From Inquilinus limosus_F (GTDB lineage Bacteria > Pseudomonadota > Alphaproteobacteria > DSM-16000 > Inquilinaceae): a DNA stretch of 64,000 nucleotides. Of this stretch, positions 53,641 to 63,601 are shown one piece after another (position 1 is the stretch's first letter; every line of letters starts with the position of its first letter). The stretch spans positions 66,914-130,913 of the forward strand of contig NZ_JAHVDK010000024.1 in the NCBI RefSeq assembly GCF_051487185.1, in the 5' to 3' direction. A program made the position numbers and the translations under genes. Under the pieces are notes generated by a model. That model saw only the letters and a list, made by a program, of their open reading frames with translations. It had not been told where the DNA came from and did not search any database.

Positions 53641-54673
53641 TTTTGTCCGAACGGTGCAGCAGGCAGGCGTCGCCGTAGGAGTAGAAACGGTAGCCCGCGG
53701 CAATGGCATGGGCATAGGCCTGCTTCATCCGGTCCATGCCGGAGAAGGCGCAGACCAGCATGAACAAGGTCGACCGCGGCAGGTGGAAATTCGTCAGCAG
53801 CAAATCGACGGCGCGGAAGCGGTAGCCGGGGGTGATGAAGATGTCGGTGCTGCCGTCGAAGGGCCGCACCGTGCCGTCCTCGTCCGCGGCGCTCTCCAGC
53901 AGGCGCAGGCTTGTGGTGCCGACTGCGACGATGCGGCCGCCGGCGGCGCGCACGGCGTTGATCCGGTCCGCCACCTCCGGGCTCAGCTGGCCGCGCTCGG
54001 CATGCATGACATGGCCTTCGACCGTCTCGCTCTTCACCGGCAGGAAGGTGCCGGCGCCGACATGCAGGGTCAGGCGGACCATGTCGACGCCGCGCGCCGC
54101 CAGCGCGTCGAGCAGCGCCGGGGTGAAGTGCAGCCCCGCGGTCGGCGCCGCGACGGCGCCGTCGTGCCGGGCGAAGACGGTCTGATAGTCCTCGCGGTCG
54201 CGCTCGTCCGGACCGTGCGGCCGGGCGATATAGGGTGGCAGCGGCACCTCGCCGTAGCGGCGCAGCTTGTCGGCCAGGCCGGCCGAATCGTCGAAGGCCA
54301 CCTCGACCTCGCCGGCCTCGCCCTTGGTGACGACTGTGGCGGCGAAGTCGTCGGCGAAGCGGACGACATCGCCGGGCTTGAGCTTCTTGGCCGGGCGGGC
54401 GAAGGCGCGCCAGAGCCCCTCTGCCGCCGGCTGATGCAGCATGATCTCGATCCCGGCCAGGCCACGCTTGCCGTGCAGCCGCGCCGGTATGACCCGGGTG
54501 TCGTTGACCACCAACAGGTCGCCGGCCTCGAGCCGGCCCGGCAGGTCGCGCACCTGCCGGTCGAAGAGGCCGTCGGCCGCGACCTCCAGCATCCGGGCGG
54601 TATCGCGCGGCTCGGCCGGCCGCTCGGCGATCAGCTGCCGCGGCAGGTCGAAATCGAACTCGTCGACACGCAT
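53633..54673 (-). CDS. queA: S-adenosylmethionine:tRNA ribosyltransferase-isomerase QueA, 346 aa
   Basis: Adds the ribosyl group of SAM to preQ1-tRNA to make epoxyqueuosine. MRVDEFDFDLPRQLIAERPAEPRDTARML start; AAPTAGLHFTPALL, HVGAGTFLPVK and TNFHLPRSTLFMLVCAF are hallmark segments. Fits the normal QueA length. GTG 54676 precedes ATG 54673 as an alternative. Confidence 0.97.
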   Translation of the reverse strand: MRVDEFDFDLPRQLIAERPAEPRDTARMLEVAADGLFDRQVRDLPGRLEAGDLLVVNDTRVIPARLHGKRGLAGIEIMLHQPAAEGLWRAFARPAKKLKPGDVVRFADDFAATVVTKGEAGEVEVAFDDSAGLADKLRRYGEVPLPPYIARPHGPDERDREDYQTVFARHDGAVAAPTAGLHFTPALLDALAARGVDMVRLTLHVGAGTFLPVKSETVEGHVMHAERGQLSPEVADRINAVRAAGGRIVAVGTTSLRLLESAADEDGTVRPFDGSTDIFITPGYRFRAVDLLLTNFHLPRSTLFMLVCAFSGMDRMKQAYAHAIAAGYRFYSYGDACLLHRSDKND

Positions 54674-54686
54674 CACGAAAGCGGTA

Positions 54687-55205
54687 TCAGCCGTTCTGCA
54701 GCGCCGGCATGGGCATGACGACGTTCATCAGTGCCCTGAACGGCGCCAGGAACAGCAGGGCGCAGGCCAGCTTCACCACCAGGTCACCGGCCATCAGGGT
54801 CAGCAGCGGCAAACCGGTGCCGGCGAAGGCGATGGTGAAGAACAGGCCGGTGTCGACCACCGAGCCGAGGGACGAGCCGATGAAGGGCGCCCGCCACCAG
54901 GCGGCGCGACGCAGCCGGTCGAAGATGTGGATGTCGAGCAGCTGGCCGACCAGGAAGGCGGTGCCGGAGGCCGCGGCGATGCGCCAATCGGCCAGCCACA
55001 CCGACAGCACCACGGCCAGGGCGAAGCCGGCATAGGCGACCTGGCGGGCGCGGCCCGGGCCGAAGAAGCGGTTGGTCAGGTCGGTGACCAGGAAGGTGAC
55101 CGGATAGGTGAAGGCGCCCCAGGTCAGCCAGTCATTGATCGGGAACTGGACCAGGTAGTTCGAGGCCACCACGGCGGCGATCATCGCGATCAGCGCCAGG
55201 CCCAT
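54687..55205 (-). CDS. yhhQ: queuosine precursor transporter (YhhQ/VUT family), 172 aa
   Basis: Five to six hydrophobic helices with VASNYLVQFPINDWLTWGAFTYPVTFLVTDLTNRFFGPGRARQVAYAGF, a VUT-family hallmark; imports preQ0/preQ1. Fits a salvage route, as no queC/D/E genes are in this window. ATG 55205 is used; a TTG twelve codons upstream is possible. Thirteen bp upstream of queA. Confidence 0.9.
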   Translation of the reverse strand: MGLALIAMIAAVVASNYLVQFPINDWLTWGAFTYPVTFLVTDLTNRFFGPGRARQVAYAGFALAVVLSVWLADWRIAAASGTAFLVGQLLDIHIFDRLRRAAWWRAPFIGSSLGSVVDTGLFFTIAFAGTGLPLLTLMAGDLVVKLACALLFLAPFRALMNVVMPMPALQNG

Positions 55206-55431
55206 GCCGCGGGTTTCGGTACGCAAGGCAGCTTCTTCCAACAGAAAAGGCCCGCGGCGCAGCCCTCGGCGCCCGGGTCCGGTCGCGCTTGTAGCGCAAG
55301 TCGCTGCATTTGGCCATGGCGGCGCGACGCCGCAAGGCCCTGAAACATCCGTGATCGTTCCCTCCTTGTCATCGCCGGGCTTGACAGGAAGGGGGGCGGA
55401 GAGGCTGGGTCGCGGTCGGCGTCCCTCCGCC

Positions 55432-58400
55432 TCAGAACTCCTCGACCCCGAGCACGCCCGGCACCGATTTCAGCGCCCCCTTGGCCCGGCCGCCGATGGC
55501 GTAGCCGCCGGGTAGCTCGATCTCGACCTCCTCGGTCGGCGACAGCAGCAGCTGCAGGTTGACCTTGCAGCGGCCCGGCCCCTCGCGGTCGAGCAGGCCG
55601 TGCAGCGGCTGCACCGCCTGCACCCCCTCGACATAGATGACGAAGCGGGCGGCGCTGCGGGCCAGGGCCTGGTCGATCGGCTCGACCGACATCGCCGTCA
55701 GCCGCATCTCCTCGCCGCGGCTCTGGATCTCGACCGCCATCGCCAGCGCGGCGCCGACCTCGAGGATCTGCCGGGCCGTGGCCAGGGTCTCGGCGAAGAA
55801 GGTGACCTCGAACACGCCGCTGGCGTCGGAGAAGGTGCCGAAGCACATGCGGTTGCCGGTCTTGGTCGTCATCTCCCGCTTCGCCATCAGGATGCCGGCG
55901 AGGCGGATCTGGGTGTGGCCGAGCCGCGCCTTCTGGCCGATCTCGGCCGACCGCACCGAGCCGAGCCGCTTGGTGTTGTAGGTGTCGAGCGGATGGGCCG
56001 AGAGATAGAAGCCGACGGCATCGAACTCCTGCCGCAGCCGCTCCATCGAATCCCAGTCCGGGATGGTCGGCAGCGGCGGGGTGCTCAGCTCGCCGCCCGC
56101 GGGGCCGCCGAACAGGCCGATCTGGCCGCTCTCGCGCTCCGCCGCCACGGTGTGGGCGTAGCGCAGCAGTGTCTCGAAGGAGGCGACGACACGGGCGCGG
56201 TTGCTGTCGAGCGAGTCGAAGGCGCCGGCGCGGGCCAGGTTCTCGAGCTGGCGCTTGTTCAGGAGCTTCAGATCCAGCCGCCGGGCCAAGTCGAACAGGT
56301 CTTTAAAGGGCCCGCCGCGCTCACGCTCCGCCACCAGGCTGCGCATCGCCTCCGGCCCCACCCCCTTGATCGCGCCGAGGGCGTAGCGGATCGCCTTCTT
56401 GCCGTCCGGCAGCACCTCGACCGCGAAGACGGCGTCGGACTTGTTGATGTCGGGGATCAGCAGCTTGATGCCGAGCCGCGACAGCTCCTGCCGGAAGACG
56501 TTCAGCTTGTCGGTGTTGCCGAGGTCGAGCGTCATCGACGCCGCCAGGAACTCGACCGGATGGTTCGCCTTCAGATAGGCCGTCTGGTAGGCGACGATGG
56601 CGTAGGCCGCGGCGTGCGATTTGTTGAAGCCATAGCCCGCGAACTTCTCGACCTGGTCGAAGATGTTGGCCGCCTGCCCTTCCGGCACGCCGCGCGCGGA
56701 CGCGCCCTCGACGAAGGTCTTCTTCTGGGCGTCCATCTCCTCCTTGATCTTCTTGCCCATGGCGCGGCGGAGGAGATCGGCGCCGCCGAGCGAGTAGCCC
56801 GCCAGCGTCTGCGCCACCTGCATCACCTGCTCCTGATAGACCATGATGCCGTAGGTCTCTTCCAGGATCGGCTGCAGCGAGGGGTGGAGATAGTCCGGCG
56901 CCTTGGTGCCGTTCTTGACCTCGATGTAGGTCGGAATGTTGTCCATCGGGCCGGGGCGATACAGCGCCACCAGCGCGATGATGTCCTCGACCCGGTTCGG
57001 CTTCATCCGGCGCAGCACGTCGCGCATGCCCGAGCTTTCCAGCTGGAACACGCCGGTCGATTCCGCCCGGCCGAGCATGGTGTAGGTGGTGGGGTCGTCG
57101 AGCGGGATCCGCGCCAGGTCGATGTCGACGCCGCTGGCCTTCAAGAGGTTCTCGGCCGTGCGCAGCACGGTGAGCGTCTTCAGGCCGAGGAAGTCGAACT
57201 TCACCAGCCCGGCCTGCTCGACATATTTCATGTTGAACTGGGTGGCCGGAATCGGCGAGCGCGGGTCTCGGTACAGCGCCACCAGCTGGTGCAGCGGCCG
57301 GTCGCCGATGACCACGCCGGCGGCGTGGGTGGAGGCGTGGCGGTACAGCCCCTCCAGCTTCATCGCCAGGTCGATCAGGTGGCGCACCTGGGGGTCGTTG
57401 TCGCGCTCCTGCTGCAGCGCCGGCTCGCCCTCGATCGCCTGGGCCAGCGTCACCGGGTTGGCCGGGTTGTTCGGCACCAGCTTGCAGATGCGGTCGACCT
57501 GACCATAGGGCATCTGCAGCACGCGGCCGACGTCGCGCAGCACGGCGCGGGCCTGCAGCTTACCGAAGGTGATGATCTGAGCCACCCGGTCATGCCCGTA
57601 GCGGTCGCGGACATAGGAGATCACCTCGTCGCGCCGGTCCTGGCAGAAGTCGATGTCGAAGTCCGGCATCGACACGCGCTCGGGATTGAGGAAGCGCTCG
57701 AACAGCAGGCCGAAGCGCAGCGGGTCGAGATCGGTGATGGTCAGGGCCCAGGCGACGGCCGAGCCGGCGCCCGAGCCGCGGCCCGGCCCGACCGGAATGT
57801 CGTGCGCCTTGGACCATTTGATGAAGTCCGAGACGATCAGGAAGTAACCCGGGAACCCCATCTTCTCGATGACGTCGAGCTCGTAGTCGAGCCGGGCGGT
57901 GTACTTCTCCCGCACCGCCTCGCGCTCCTCCGCCGTCATCTCCGGCGTGTAGACATGCGCCTCCAGCCGGGCCTTCAAACCCTCATGCGCCTGCGCCCGC
58001 AGCTCCTCCGCCTCGCTGCGGCCGGCCTCGCTGGAGAAGGCAGGCAGGATCGGGTTCCGCTTCTTCGGCATCACCGCGCAGCGCCGGGCGATCACCAGCG
58101 TGTTGTCGACCGCCTCCGGCAGGTCGGCGAAGAGCTGCCGCATCTCCTCGGCCGAGCGGAAGCGGTGGTCGCGCGTCACCCGCCGGCGGTTGGCCTCGAC
58201 CACATAGGTGCCGTCGGCGATGCACAGCAGGGCGTCATGCGCCTCGTACATGTCCTCGCCGGCGAAGAAGCAGTCGTTGGTGGCGACAAGCGGCACGTCC
58301 TCCTGATAGGCGAGGTCGATCAGCCCGGCCTCGATCCGGTCCTCCTCCTCCATCCCGTGCCGCATCAGCTCGACATAGAGCCGGCCGGGGAACAGCGTCT

Positions 58401-58905
58401 TCAGGTAGCGCAGCGTGGCCAGCGCCCGCTCCGGATGCTCGGCCAGCAGCAGGCGGCCGACCGGGCCCTTCGGCCCGCCGGTCAGGGCGATGACGCCGTC
58501 GGTGCGGCCCTCCAGCGCCTCCAGCGGCAGCTGCGGCGCCAGCCCCTGCTCCGTCTCGAGATAGGCGCGGCTGGTCAGCGCCATCAGGTTCTCGTAGCCG
58601 GTCTCGTTCTGGGCCAGCAGCACCAGGCAGTCCGGCTCGGCGATGGTCGGGCCGCCGACGCGGGCGCCCGATTCCGTCTCCGCCCGGGTGATGCTGAGGA
58701 TGGTGCCGATGATCGGCTGGATGCCGTAGTCCTTGGCCGCGAAGGAGAATTCCAGCGCGCCGAACAGGTTGCCGGTGTCGGTGACGGCCACGGCCGGCAT
58801 CTGCAGCTTCTTGCAGATCCCGACCAGCTCCTTGATCTTGATTGCCCCTTCCGAGAGGGAATAGGCGCTGTGCACGCGCAGATGGACGAAATCGGCGTGT
58901 GGCAT
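55432..58905 (-). CDS. dnaE: DNA polymerase III subunit alpha DnaE, 1157 aa
   Basis: Replicative polymerase. PHP domain at the N-terminus (FVHLRVHSAYSLSEGAIKI), then the C-family core with PVGPGRGSGAGSAVAW (~370) and catalytic aspartates in MPDFDIDFCQDRR (~415). A helix-hairpin-helix and an OB fold follow (AGILMAKREMTTKTGNRM, ~1000). The whole sequence is open with no gap. It leads the long minus-strand run of conserved genes. Confidence 0.97.
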   Translation of the reverse strand: MPHADFVHLRVHSAYSLSEGAIKIKELVGICKKLQMPAVAVTDTGNLFGALEFSFAAKDYGIQPIIGTILSITRAETESGARVGGPTIAEPDCLVLLAQNETGYENLMALTSRAYLETEQGLAPQLPLEALEGRTDGVIALTGGPKGPVGRLLLAEHPERALATLRYLKTLFPGRLYVELMRHGMEEEDRIEAGLIDLAYQEDVPLVATNDCFFAGEDMYEAHDALLCIADGTYVVEANRRRVTRDHRFRSAEEMRQLFADLPEAVDNTLVIARRCAVMPKKRNPILPAFSSEAGRSEAEELRAQAHEGLKARLEAHVYTPEMTAEEREAVREKYTARLDYELDVIEKMGFPGYFLIVSDFIKWSKAHDIPVGPGRGSGAGSAVAWALTITDLDPLRFGLLFERFLNPERVSMPDFDIDFCQDRRDEVISYVRDRYGHDRVAQIITFGKLQARAVLRDVGRVLQMPYGQVDRICKLVPNNPANPVTLAQAIEGEPALQQERDNDPQVRHLIDLAMKLEGLYRHASTHAAGVVIGDRPLHQLVALYRDPRSPIPATQFNMKYVEQAGLVKFDFLGLKTLTVLRTAENLLKASGVDIDLARIPLDDPTTYTMLGRAESTGVFQLESSGMRDVLRRMKPNRVEDIIALVALYRPGPMDNIPTYIEVKNGTKAPDYLHPSLQPILEETYGIMVYQEQVMQVAQTLAGYSLGGADLLRRAMGKKIKEEMDAQKKTFVEGASARGVPEGQAANIFDQVEKFAGYGFNKSHAAAYAIVAYQTAYLKANHPVEFLAASMTLDLGNTDKLNVFRQELSRLGIKLLIPDINKSDAVFAVEVLPDGKKAIRYALGAIKGVGPEAMRSLVAERERGGPFKDLFDLARRLDLKLLNKRQLENLARAGAFDSLDSNRARVVASFETLLRYAHTVAAERESGQIGLFGGPAGGELSTPPLPTIPDWDSMERLRQEFDAVGFYLSAHPLDTYNTKRLGSVRSAEIGQKARLGHTQIRLAGILMAKREMTTKTGNRMCFGTFSDASGVFEVTFFAETLATARQILEVGAALAMAVEIQSRGEEMRLTAMSVEPIDQALARSAARFVIYVEGVQAVQPLHGLLDREGPGRCKVNLQLLLSPTEEVEIELPGGYAIGGRAKGALKSVPGVLGVEEF

Positions 58906-59046
58906 GGCGGCAGTGCGGCTCCGCGGCGACGATCAGGGGCGGCCCGGCAGAATCGGGCGATCCGCCATTGATACCGCATAGGGACGGCTAATGCAGTCGA
59001 TGCGTCGCCGCTGCCGCCGATCCCGGACGGCGACGATTGCCGCCAT

Positions 59047-59130
59047 ATCGTCATGGCGAGCGCAAGCGAAGCCATCCAGCGGCACCGGCCTCGGATGGCT
59101 TCGTCGGCTTCGCCTCCCCGCCATGACGAT
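59047..59130. repeat. REP/BIME-like inverted repeat, copy 3 (diverged)
   Basis: ATCGTCATGGCGAGCGCAAGCGAAGCCATCCAG pairs with GGATGGCTTCGTCGGCTTCGCCTCCCCGCCATGACGAT. Both arms share substitutions (TTGCG to TGGCG, AATCC to CATCC), so the pairing was kept by compensatory change. Upstream of dnaE. Confidence 0.8.
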
Positions 59131-59156
59131 GTGAAGATTCGCCACAGCCACGGCGC

Positions 59157-59936
59157 TCAGCTGCTGTCCGGCTTCGGAAGCGCGGACGTCGAACGGCCGT
59201 CGTCAGGCTTATCCGCCCGCGCGGCCCGCTCATCCGATGTCGGTAGCGCGACTGAGGGCCGGCGGTGCTTCGGCTCCGCCGGAGAGCCCGCGGCTTCGGG
59301 CTCGGCGTCGGGAGATTGGACCTCGGACGGCCGGGCGAAGGGCGACAGCGGGTGCCTGCTCTCCTCGACCGCCCAGGTCTCCGCCCGCCACCGGCTCCAG
59401 TCCGGCTCAATGTCGAGCTCGCGGCAGAACCGGGCGACGACCTCGCCGACCGGCAGGTCGCCGATGTCCTGGGCGGCATCGTCCTGCAGCCGGTGGTCCA
59501 GCTCGTCCAGCAGGTCGTCGCGCATCTCCTGCTCGGTGATGTCCAGCTCGCAGGCCTCGGCCTCGGCAAGCTCCTGGGCCTCGATCGCCTCCTTGAGGAT
59601 GCGCCGGACCAGGTTGCGCCGCCGGCGCCAGCGCTCCTGCGCCGCGGCGGCCCGCTCGGCCGCCGTCATCCGGCTCTCTGTGGCGAGCCGAGCCTCGAGA
59701 GCGATGGTCTGGCGCACCTCGTAGGACAGGCGGGCGAAGACCAGGCCGAGCCCGCGGGTGCGGTCGGCGGCGTCGTCCTCCGGCGGCTGGCGCGCGGCCT
59801 CCACCGCCTGGCCCTGCACCGCCTCGGCCAGCCCGAGGGTGAGCTCGCCCAGCCGCGCCAGCATCCGCCCATGCCGCTCGCTCCGCTCCCGGTCGGGATC
59901 GCGGGTCTCGCCGGCTTCGGTATCGGGCTGCGCCAT
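59157..59936 (-). CDS. charged hypothetical protein, 259 aa
   Basis: Arg/Glu/Ala-rich, largely helical (RMLARLGELTLGLAEAVQGQAVEAARQ, AERAAAAQERWRRRRNLVRRILKEAIEAQELAEAEA), with a disordered C-terminal third. ATG 59936 is used (MAQPDTEAGE). Not recognised; likely specific to alphaproteobacteria. Confidence 0.65.
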   Translation of the reverse strand: MAQPDTEAGETRDPDRERSERHGRMLARLGELTLGLAEAVQGQAVEAARQPPEDDAADRTRGLGLVFARLSYEVRQTIALEARLATESRMTAAERAAAAQERWRRRRNLVRRILKEAIEAQELAEAEACELDITEQEMRDDLLDELDHRLQDDAAQDIGDLPVGEVVARFCRELDIEPDWSRWRAETWAVEESRHPLSPFARPSEVQSPDAEPEAAGSPAEPKHRRPSVALPTSDERAARADKPDDGRSTSALPKPDSS

Positions 59937-59960
59937 GTCCATGGAACATATCATGAACAA

Positions 59961-60392
59961 AAGGCGTGAGTTAAGCTAGTCTCTTTTCGTATACATCCGG
60001 CCACGGCCGCCGCATTGGCCGGCTCTCTAACAGAAGACAGACCCCTCAGAGCGGATCGATCGCCGTCGCGCGCCCGAGCGGCGGGGGCCGGATTCGGCTC
60101 GTTGCGGACGATCGTTTGACTCCTGGCCTTCCTGAAGCGGACATCTCCGGCGATCCATTCTTTGCCCGAAAGCGGCCCTCGCACACGGCGGACGGACCGT
60201 CATCGATCGCGTGCCGGCGGCACATGTGCAAGTCTCCCGACGTCACTCTCGCCGATGTGCGCCTTGCGCTCCGCTATCGCGAGACGGAGGACCTCGAGCG
60301 AACGCTCTTGGCGCTGAAGGTTGCAGGGCTGCCCGGATAGGGTCGGGGCGCCTCGGAGAGCCTTGCGTCCGAAACCAACCATCCAGCCACGA
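59961..60392. other. gene-free segment with the first ~90-bp repeat
   Basis: Holds the first copy of the repeat at 60087-60175. The rest has short frames (for example a plus-strand stretch LADVRLALRYRETEDLERTLLALKVAGLPG ending at 60340) that could be the end of a lost gene, but not enough to call. Confidence 0.4.
60087..60175. repeat. flanking intergenic repeat, copy A
   Basis: GCCGGATTCGGCTCGTTGCGGACGATCG ... GAAGCGGACAT ... CATTCTTTGCCCGAAAGCGG. The same order of blocks recurs at 61696-61784, and both contain AAGCGG units. Confidence 0.7.
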
Positions 60393-61379
60393 TCAGCCCG
60401 TGAGGCGCGCACGAAACAACGTGCAGCCGTCCGTCAGGCGCGACCTCGAGATATCCCGGAATCCAGCCTCGGTCATCCACGCGCGATACTGACCTTCAGT
60501 GTACGATTCGCCGTGGCGATAGAGGTTCAAGAAGGTGAGATTCAGAAAGACACCCTCAGGCGGGCCGAGGCGGTCGTCATCGACGACACCACACCCCGCA
60601 ATTGCGATCTCGCCTCCGGGTGTGAGGCAACGCGCCGCGTTCAAGATCGAACTGCGCGCCTGGTCCGGCGGAAGGACCTGGACGACGGCCTTCAGGATCG
60701 CCAGATCGTGCCGACCGATCGATGGCGCGACAGTGATGTCCCCCTCTTCGACGACCACGTCGTCGGCACCGTATTCTGACAGGATATCTCGCGCGACCGC
60801 CGCGACCGTTGGGAGTTCCATCAGCGTCGCCGCAATCTGCGGCCGCCGCTCGCGAAGTCCGACGAGAGTGGTCCCGGGGCCCCCGCCGATGTCGATCACC
60901 GAACCGATCGCCGAGAGATCCATCTCCCGGGCCAGATGTCGACCGAAAATCACCCCGCCCGGTGCGAGCATGCGGCTGAAGGACGCCGCGGCCTCGGGCC
61001 CCGCTTCGGAAAAGTCGTGCAGCGCAGCGGGCCGGTTCTGTCGCAGCGACTCTGCGGTCAGCAGATCGGCTCCCCAGAGCTCGCGCAGGAGCGCATGATC
61101 GCCGCCGCGATAGGTCGGCTTGGACGCGTCGAGGAAGGCCGACGCTTCGGCTCCGTTGCGAAATTGACCATCCTTGACTTCGAGGAGACCGATGCTGGCG
61201 AGCGCGTAGAGGAGCCGCGACAGGCGATCGGGCTCGACTTTGAGCGCGGCCCCGAGGCTGTCAGCAGTCATCGCGCTGTCACCGATCCGGGTGAAGATGC
61301 CAAGGTCCAGCCCGGCGCGAAGCGCCAAGGCGGGGGGCACCGCTGCGATCAGGTTGTCGATCCGATCAGAATCCACCAT
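60393..61379 (-). CDS. SAM-dependent O-methyltransferase-like protein, 328 aa
   Basis: Caffeate/hydroxyindole O-methyltransferase layout: N-terminal winged dimerisation helices (PPALALRAGLDLGIFTRIGDSAMTADSLGAALKVEPDRLSRLLYALASIGLLEVKDG). The SAM site follows: SVIDIGGGPGTTLVGL (~178) and MELPTVAAVAR; then HDLAILKAVVQVLPPDQ with the position of the catalytic base usually His. Start at ATG 61379. The substrate is unknown. It sits between two related repeats. Confidence 0.88.
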   Translation of the reverse strand: MVDSDRIDNLIAAVPPALALRAGLDLGIFTRIGDSAMTADSLGAALKVEPDRLSRLLYALASIGLLEVKDGQFRNGAEASAFLDASKPTYRGGDHALLRELWGADLLTAESLRQNRPAALHDFSEAGPEAAASFSRMLAPGGVIFGRHLAREMDLSAIGSVIDIGGGPGTTLVGLRERRPQIAATLMELPTVAAVARDILSEYGADDVVVEEGDITVAPSIGRHDLAILKAVVQVLPPDQARSSILNAARCLTPGGEIAIAGCGVVDDDRLGPPEGVFLNLTFLNLYRHGESYTEGQYRAWMTEAGFRDISRSRLTDGCTLFRARLTG

Positions 61380-61967
61380 GTCACACCCCTTCCGCGATCC
61401 AGGACCGACTTTGAAGCCGCTCGGAAGCCTCGCTGCTTCCGCTAGGTTGTTCCATGCCGCATTCCACCTGCAATGCGGATGGTCAGATGGCAAGGACAAG
61501 AGGCCGCACATCGCGGCGTGGTACCATGGCGTTTCTGCTCGCGCACCGGCTCGCCTGACGGGCTGCATAGGTGGCGACCGGCCGTGCCCGCTTTCCTACG
61601 AAGCGGCCATTCAGGGCGCTAGGCTTGGCTTTCGCTTCTCACACTTTGCGGTCGGATGGCGCGGCAGCCGGGTCGTCGGAGGTGACATCCCGGAGGCCGG
61701 ATGCGGCTCATTGCGGACGATCGACGGCTCTCTAATCCGCCCCGAAGCGGACATTTTTGACAGTTCATTCTTGCCCGAAAGCGGACAGGCCGCTTTGGTT
61801 CGAACCGAATCAGGTCCGGCTTCGGCACTGAGGTCCTTGGCCGACACAAGTCGCGGCGCCGCTGCAACTCCCCTCAGGTTCGCCTACGCCCAATGGTTGA
61901 ACATCATCGCTGGGGAATGCCGCCTCAGCTCGCACCAAACATTAATGGCACTACGCGAAACGTCGCC
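61380..61967. other. ~590-bp gene-free segment
   Basis: No frame here looks coding. It contains the second copy of the flanking repeat (61696-61784) and no further recognised structure. Confidence 0.5.
61696..61784. repeat. flanking intergenic repeat, copy B
   Basis: GCCGGATGCGGCTCATTGCGGACGATCG ... GAAGCGGACAT ... CATTCTTGCCCGAAAGCGG, the same blocks and orientation as 60087-60175, on the other side of the methyltransferase gene. Confidence 0.7.
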
Positions 61968-62585
61968 TCAATCGAGGCTGGCCGGCGACGAGAACGGCCG
62001 ATCGGCGTCCACCACGAAGATGGCCAACTCATCGAGATCGGTTGTGCCGGCGTTGAACACTTCCATCGGCGTTTCGGGCCCGTGTCCGATCATAGTCGCG
62101 CCGGCTTCAGTATGGGTCACGCCGTGGGGTGTCCTCTGGCCGAGCTTGCCGGTCAGCACGTAAAAGGCCTCCGATCCCGGATGTGTATGGATCGGCGTTT
62201 TCGCGCCAGGTGGTCCGCCGGCGCGGTTAACGCGCAGCAAATATTCGCTCGCGCTGATCGGCGGAAGGGGGCCGATCTCTACGACCTTGGTTCCGCCGGC
62301 AGTGGCGCCATCCTTCGGTCCGAGCGTGAACAGCCAGACCTTGCCGGCGACCTCCGCCGCAAGCGAGTAAGGGCCGACGGCACCCTGAGCCTCAGCTAGC
62401 GTTGGGAAATTTTCCAACCGCCAGAACAATGGTCCGGGCGGCAGTTCCTTCACCTTTTTCTCAACCACCAGCGCGACGGCGAATTTGGCTTCCGCCGCCA
62501 TCGGCGCTGAGGTCATCAGCCCAACAGCACACAGCGAAAACAAGAGGATGCCGATGCGGCGAACGTTGAAGGAACGCGGCTTCAT
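61968..62585 (-). CDS. secreted cupin-domain protein, 205 aa
   Basis: Signal peptide (RRIGILLFSLCAVGLMTSAPMAAEA). The cupin barrel has TPIHTHPGSEAFYVLTGKL with the metal-site His/Glu, and a second half GHGPETPMEVFNAGTTDL. Next to the broken hydrolase on the same strand. Start at ATG 62585. Confidence 0.85.
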   Translation of the reverse strand: MKPRSFNVRRIGILLFSLCAVGLMTSAPMAAEAKFAVALVVEKKVKELPPGPLFWRLENFPTLAEAQGAVGPYSLAAEVAGKVWLFTLGPKDGATAGGTKVVEIGPLPPISASEYLLRVNRAGGPPGAKTPIHTHPGSEAFYVLTGKLGQRTPHGVTHTEAGATMIGHGPETPMEVFNAGTTDLDELAIFVVDADRPFSSPASLD

Positions 62586-62697
62586 GGGTGAGTCCTCCTC
62601 TCGATGCACGAGTTCCGATTGCAGTTGGGCGGCGGGTCAGGATGATCCACGTGTGTCACGCCGAATGACTGGCACGACGAGATATTTCACAGTGCGA

Positions 62698-63601
62698 TCA
62701 GTGCTTCGCTACAAAGTCGTCTATCAACTCGGCGAACCCAGCGGGATCGCGCACCGGCCCATCGTGGTTGACGTTTGGCTGCACACCGACATCGGCCTGA
62801 GGCAGGCACTCGTCCATAGCTAGGGCGACGTGCGGCCGATAGGCATTGCTTTCGGACCCGTGGACGATAAGCGTTGGCCTGTCAAACGGCCTCAGCATGT
62901 CGCAGGTCACCTTCCATTCGGAAGCAGACCACAGCAACTCCATCGTCCGCGCGTTGTCGAGTTGCATTGCCTGATGTTCTCGCGGCTGGTTCTCGAATCC
63001 GCCGGGCGCCATTTGGAACACGCCTTCGATAAGCAGCCTCGTGGCCTTCTTGACGTCGCCCTGTTGCGTGGCGTCGGCGACGGGACCGAACATCACACCC
63101 TCCGCCTCTCGCGCCGTGTCGCCAGCCTCCCCTTCCTTGATCAGCGAAGAGAGGGCCGGCTCAAAGAGGATAAGGCTTTGCATGAGCTCCGGGTTCTGCA
63201 AGGCGGTGCGTGTGGCGACGTTGGCGCCATAGGACCAGCCGACCAGGTGCACCGGGCCGACATCGAGCGCTTTGATGAACGCTGCAACGTCGTTGGCATG
63301 CAAGGCGAGGCTGAACCGTTCGCCTTTATCCGGCCATTCCTCGGTGCCGAAATAGCGCAGGCTGACGGCGATGAAGCGATGGTCATCGGCGATTTCCCCC
63401 CCGGATGGGCTCCCAAGCACGCCGGTCAGAGACCGCCCCATGTACAAAGAGGATCGGCTCGCCCGCCCCCTCGTCGACATAGGTCATCGTTGCACCATTG
63501 ACCTCGACTTTCTTGATCACCGGGTCGGCCGCAAGTGCAGCGCCGGCCAGGGTGATAACGCCAAAACTCGCGCATGCCAGCCAGGTTGAACGGAAGTCCA
63601 T
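62698..63601 (-). pseudogene. secreted alpha/beta hydrolase, frameshifted at a G7 run
   Basis: The N-terminus (signal ACASFGVITLAGAALAA, then VKKVEVNGATMTYVDEG-like EGAGEPILFVHGAVSDRRAWEPIR) is in one frame and the rest (EIADDHRFIAVSLRYFG, VGWSYGANVATRTAL with the nucleophile, PTLIVHGSES, NVNHDG with the His) in another. The switch is at a run of seven G (63396-63402, C on the plus strand). Removing one G gives a continuous ~300-residue protein. It could be a real knock-out, a sequencing error, or a phase-variable tract. Confidence 0.85.

Noticed and set aside
55206..55431. A preQ1 riboswitch upstream of yhhQ
   Set aside because: I found no conserved preQ1-I or preQ1-II core in the leader; only GC-rich pairing is present.
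55600..58971. A 1123-codon plus-strand open frame
   Set aside because: Fully antisense to dnaE, with no domain-like sequence; dnaE is unmistakable on the other strand.
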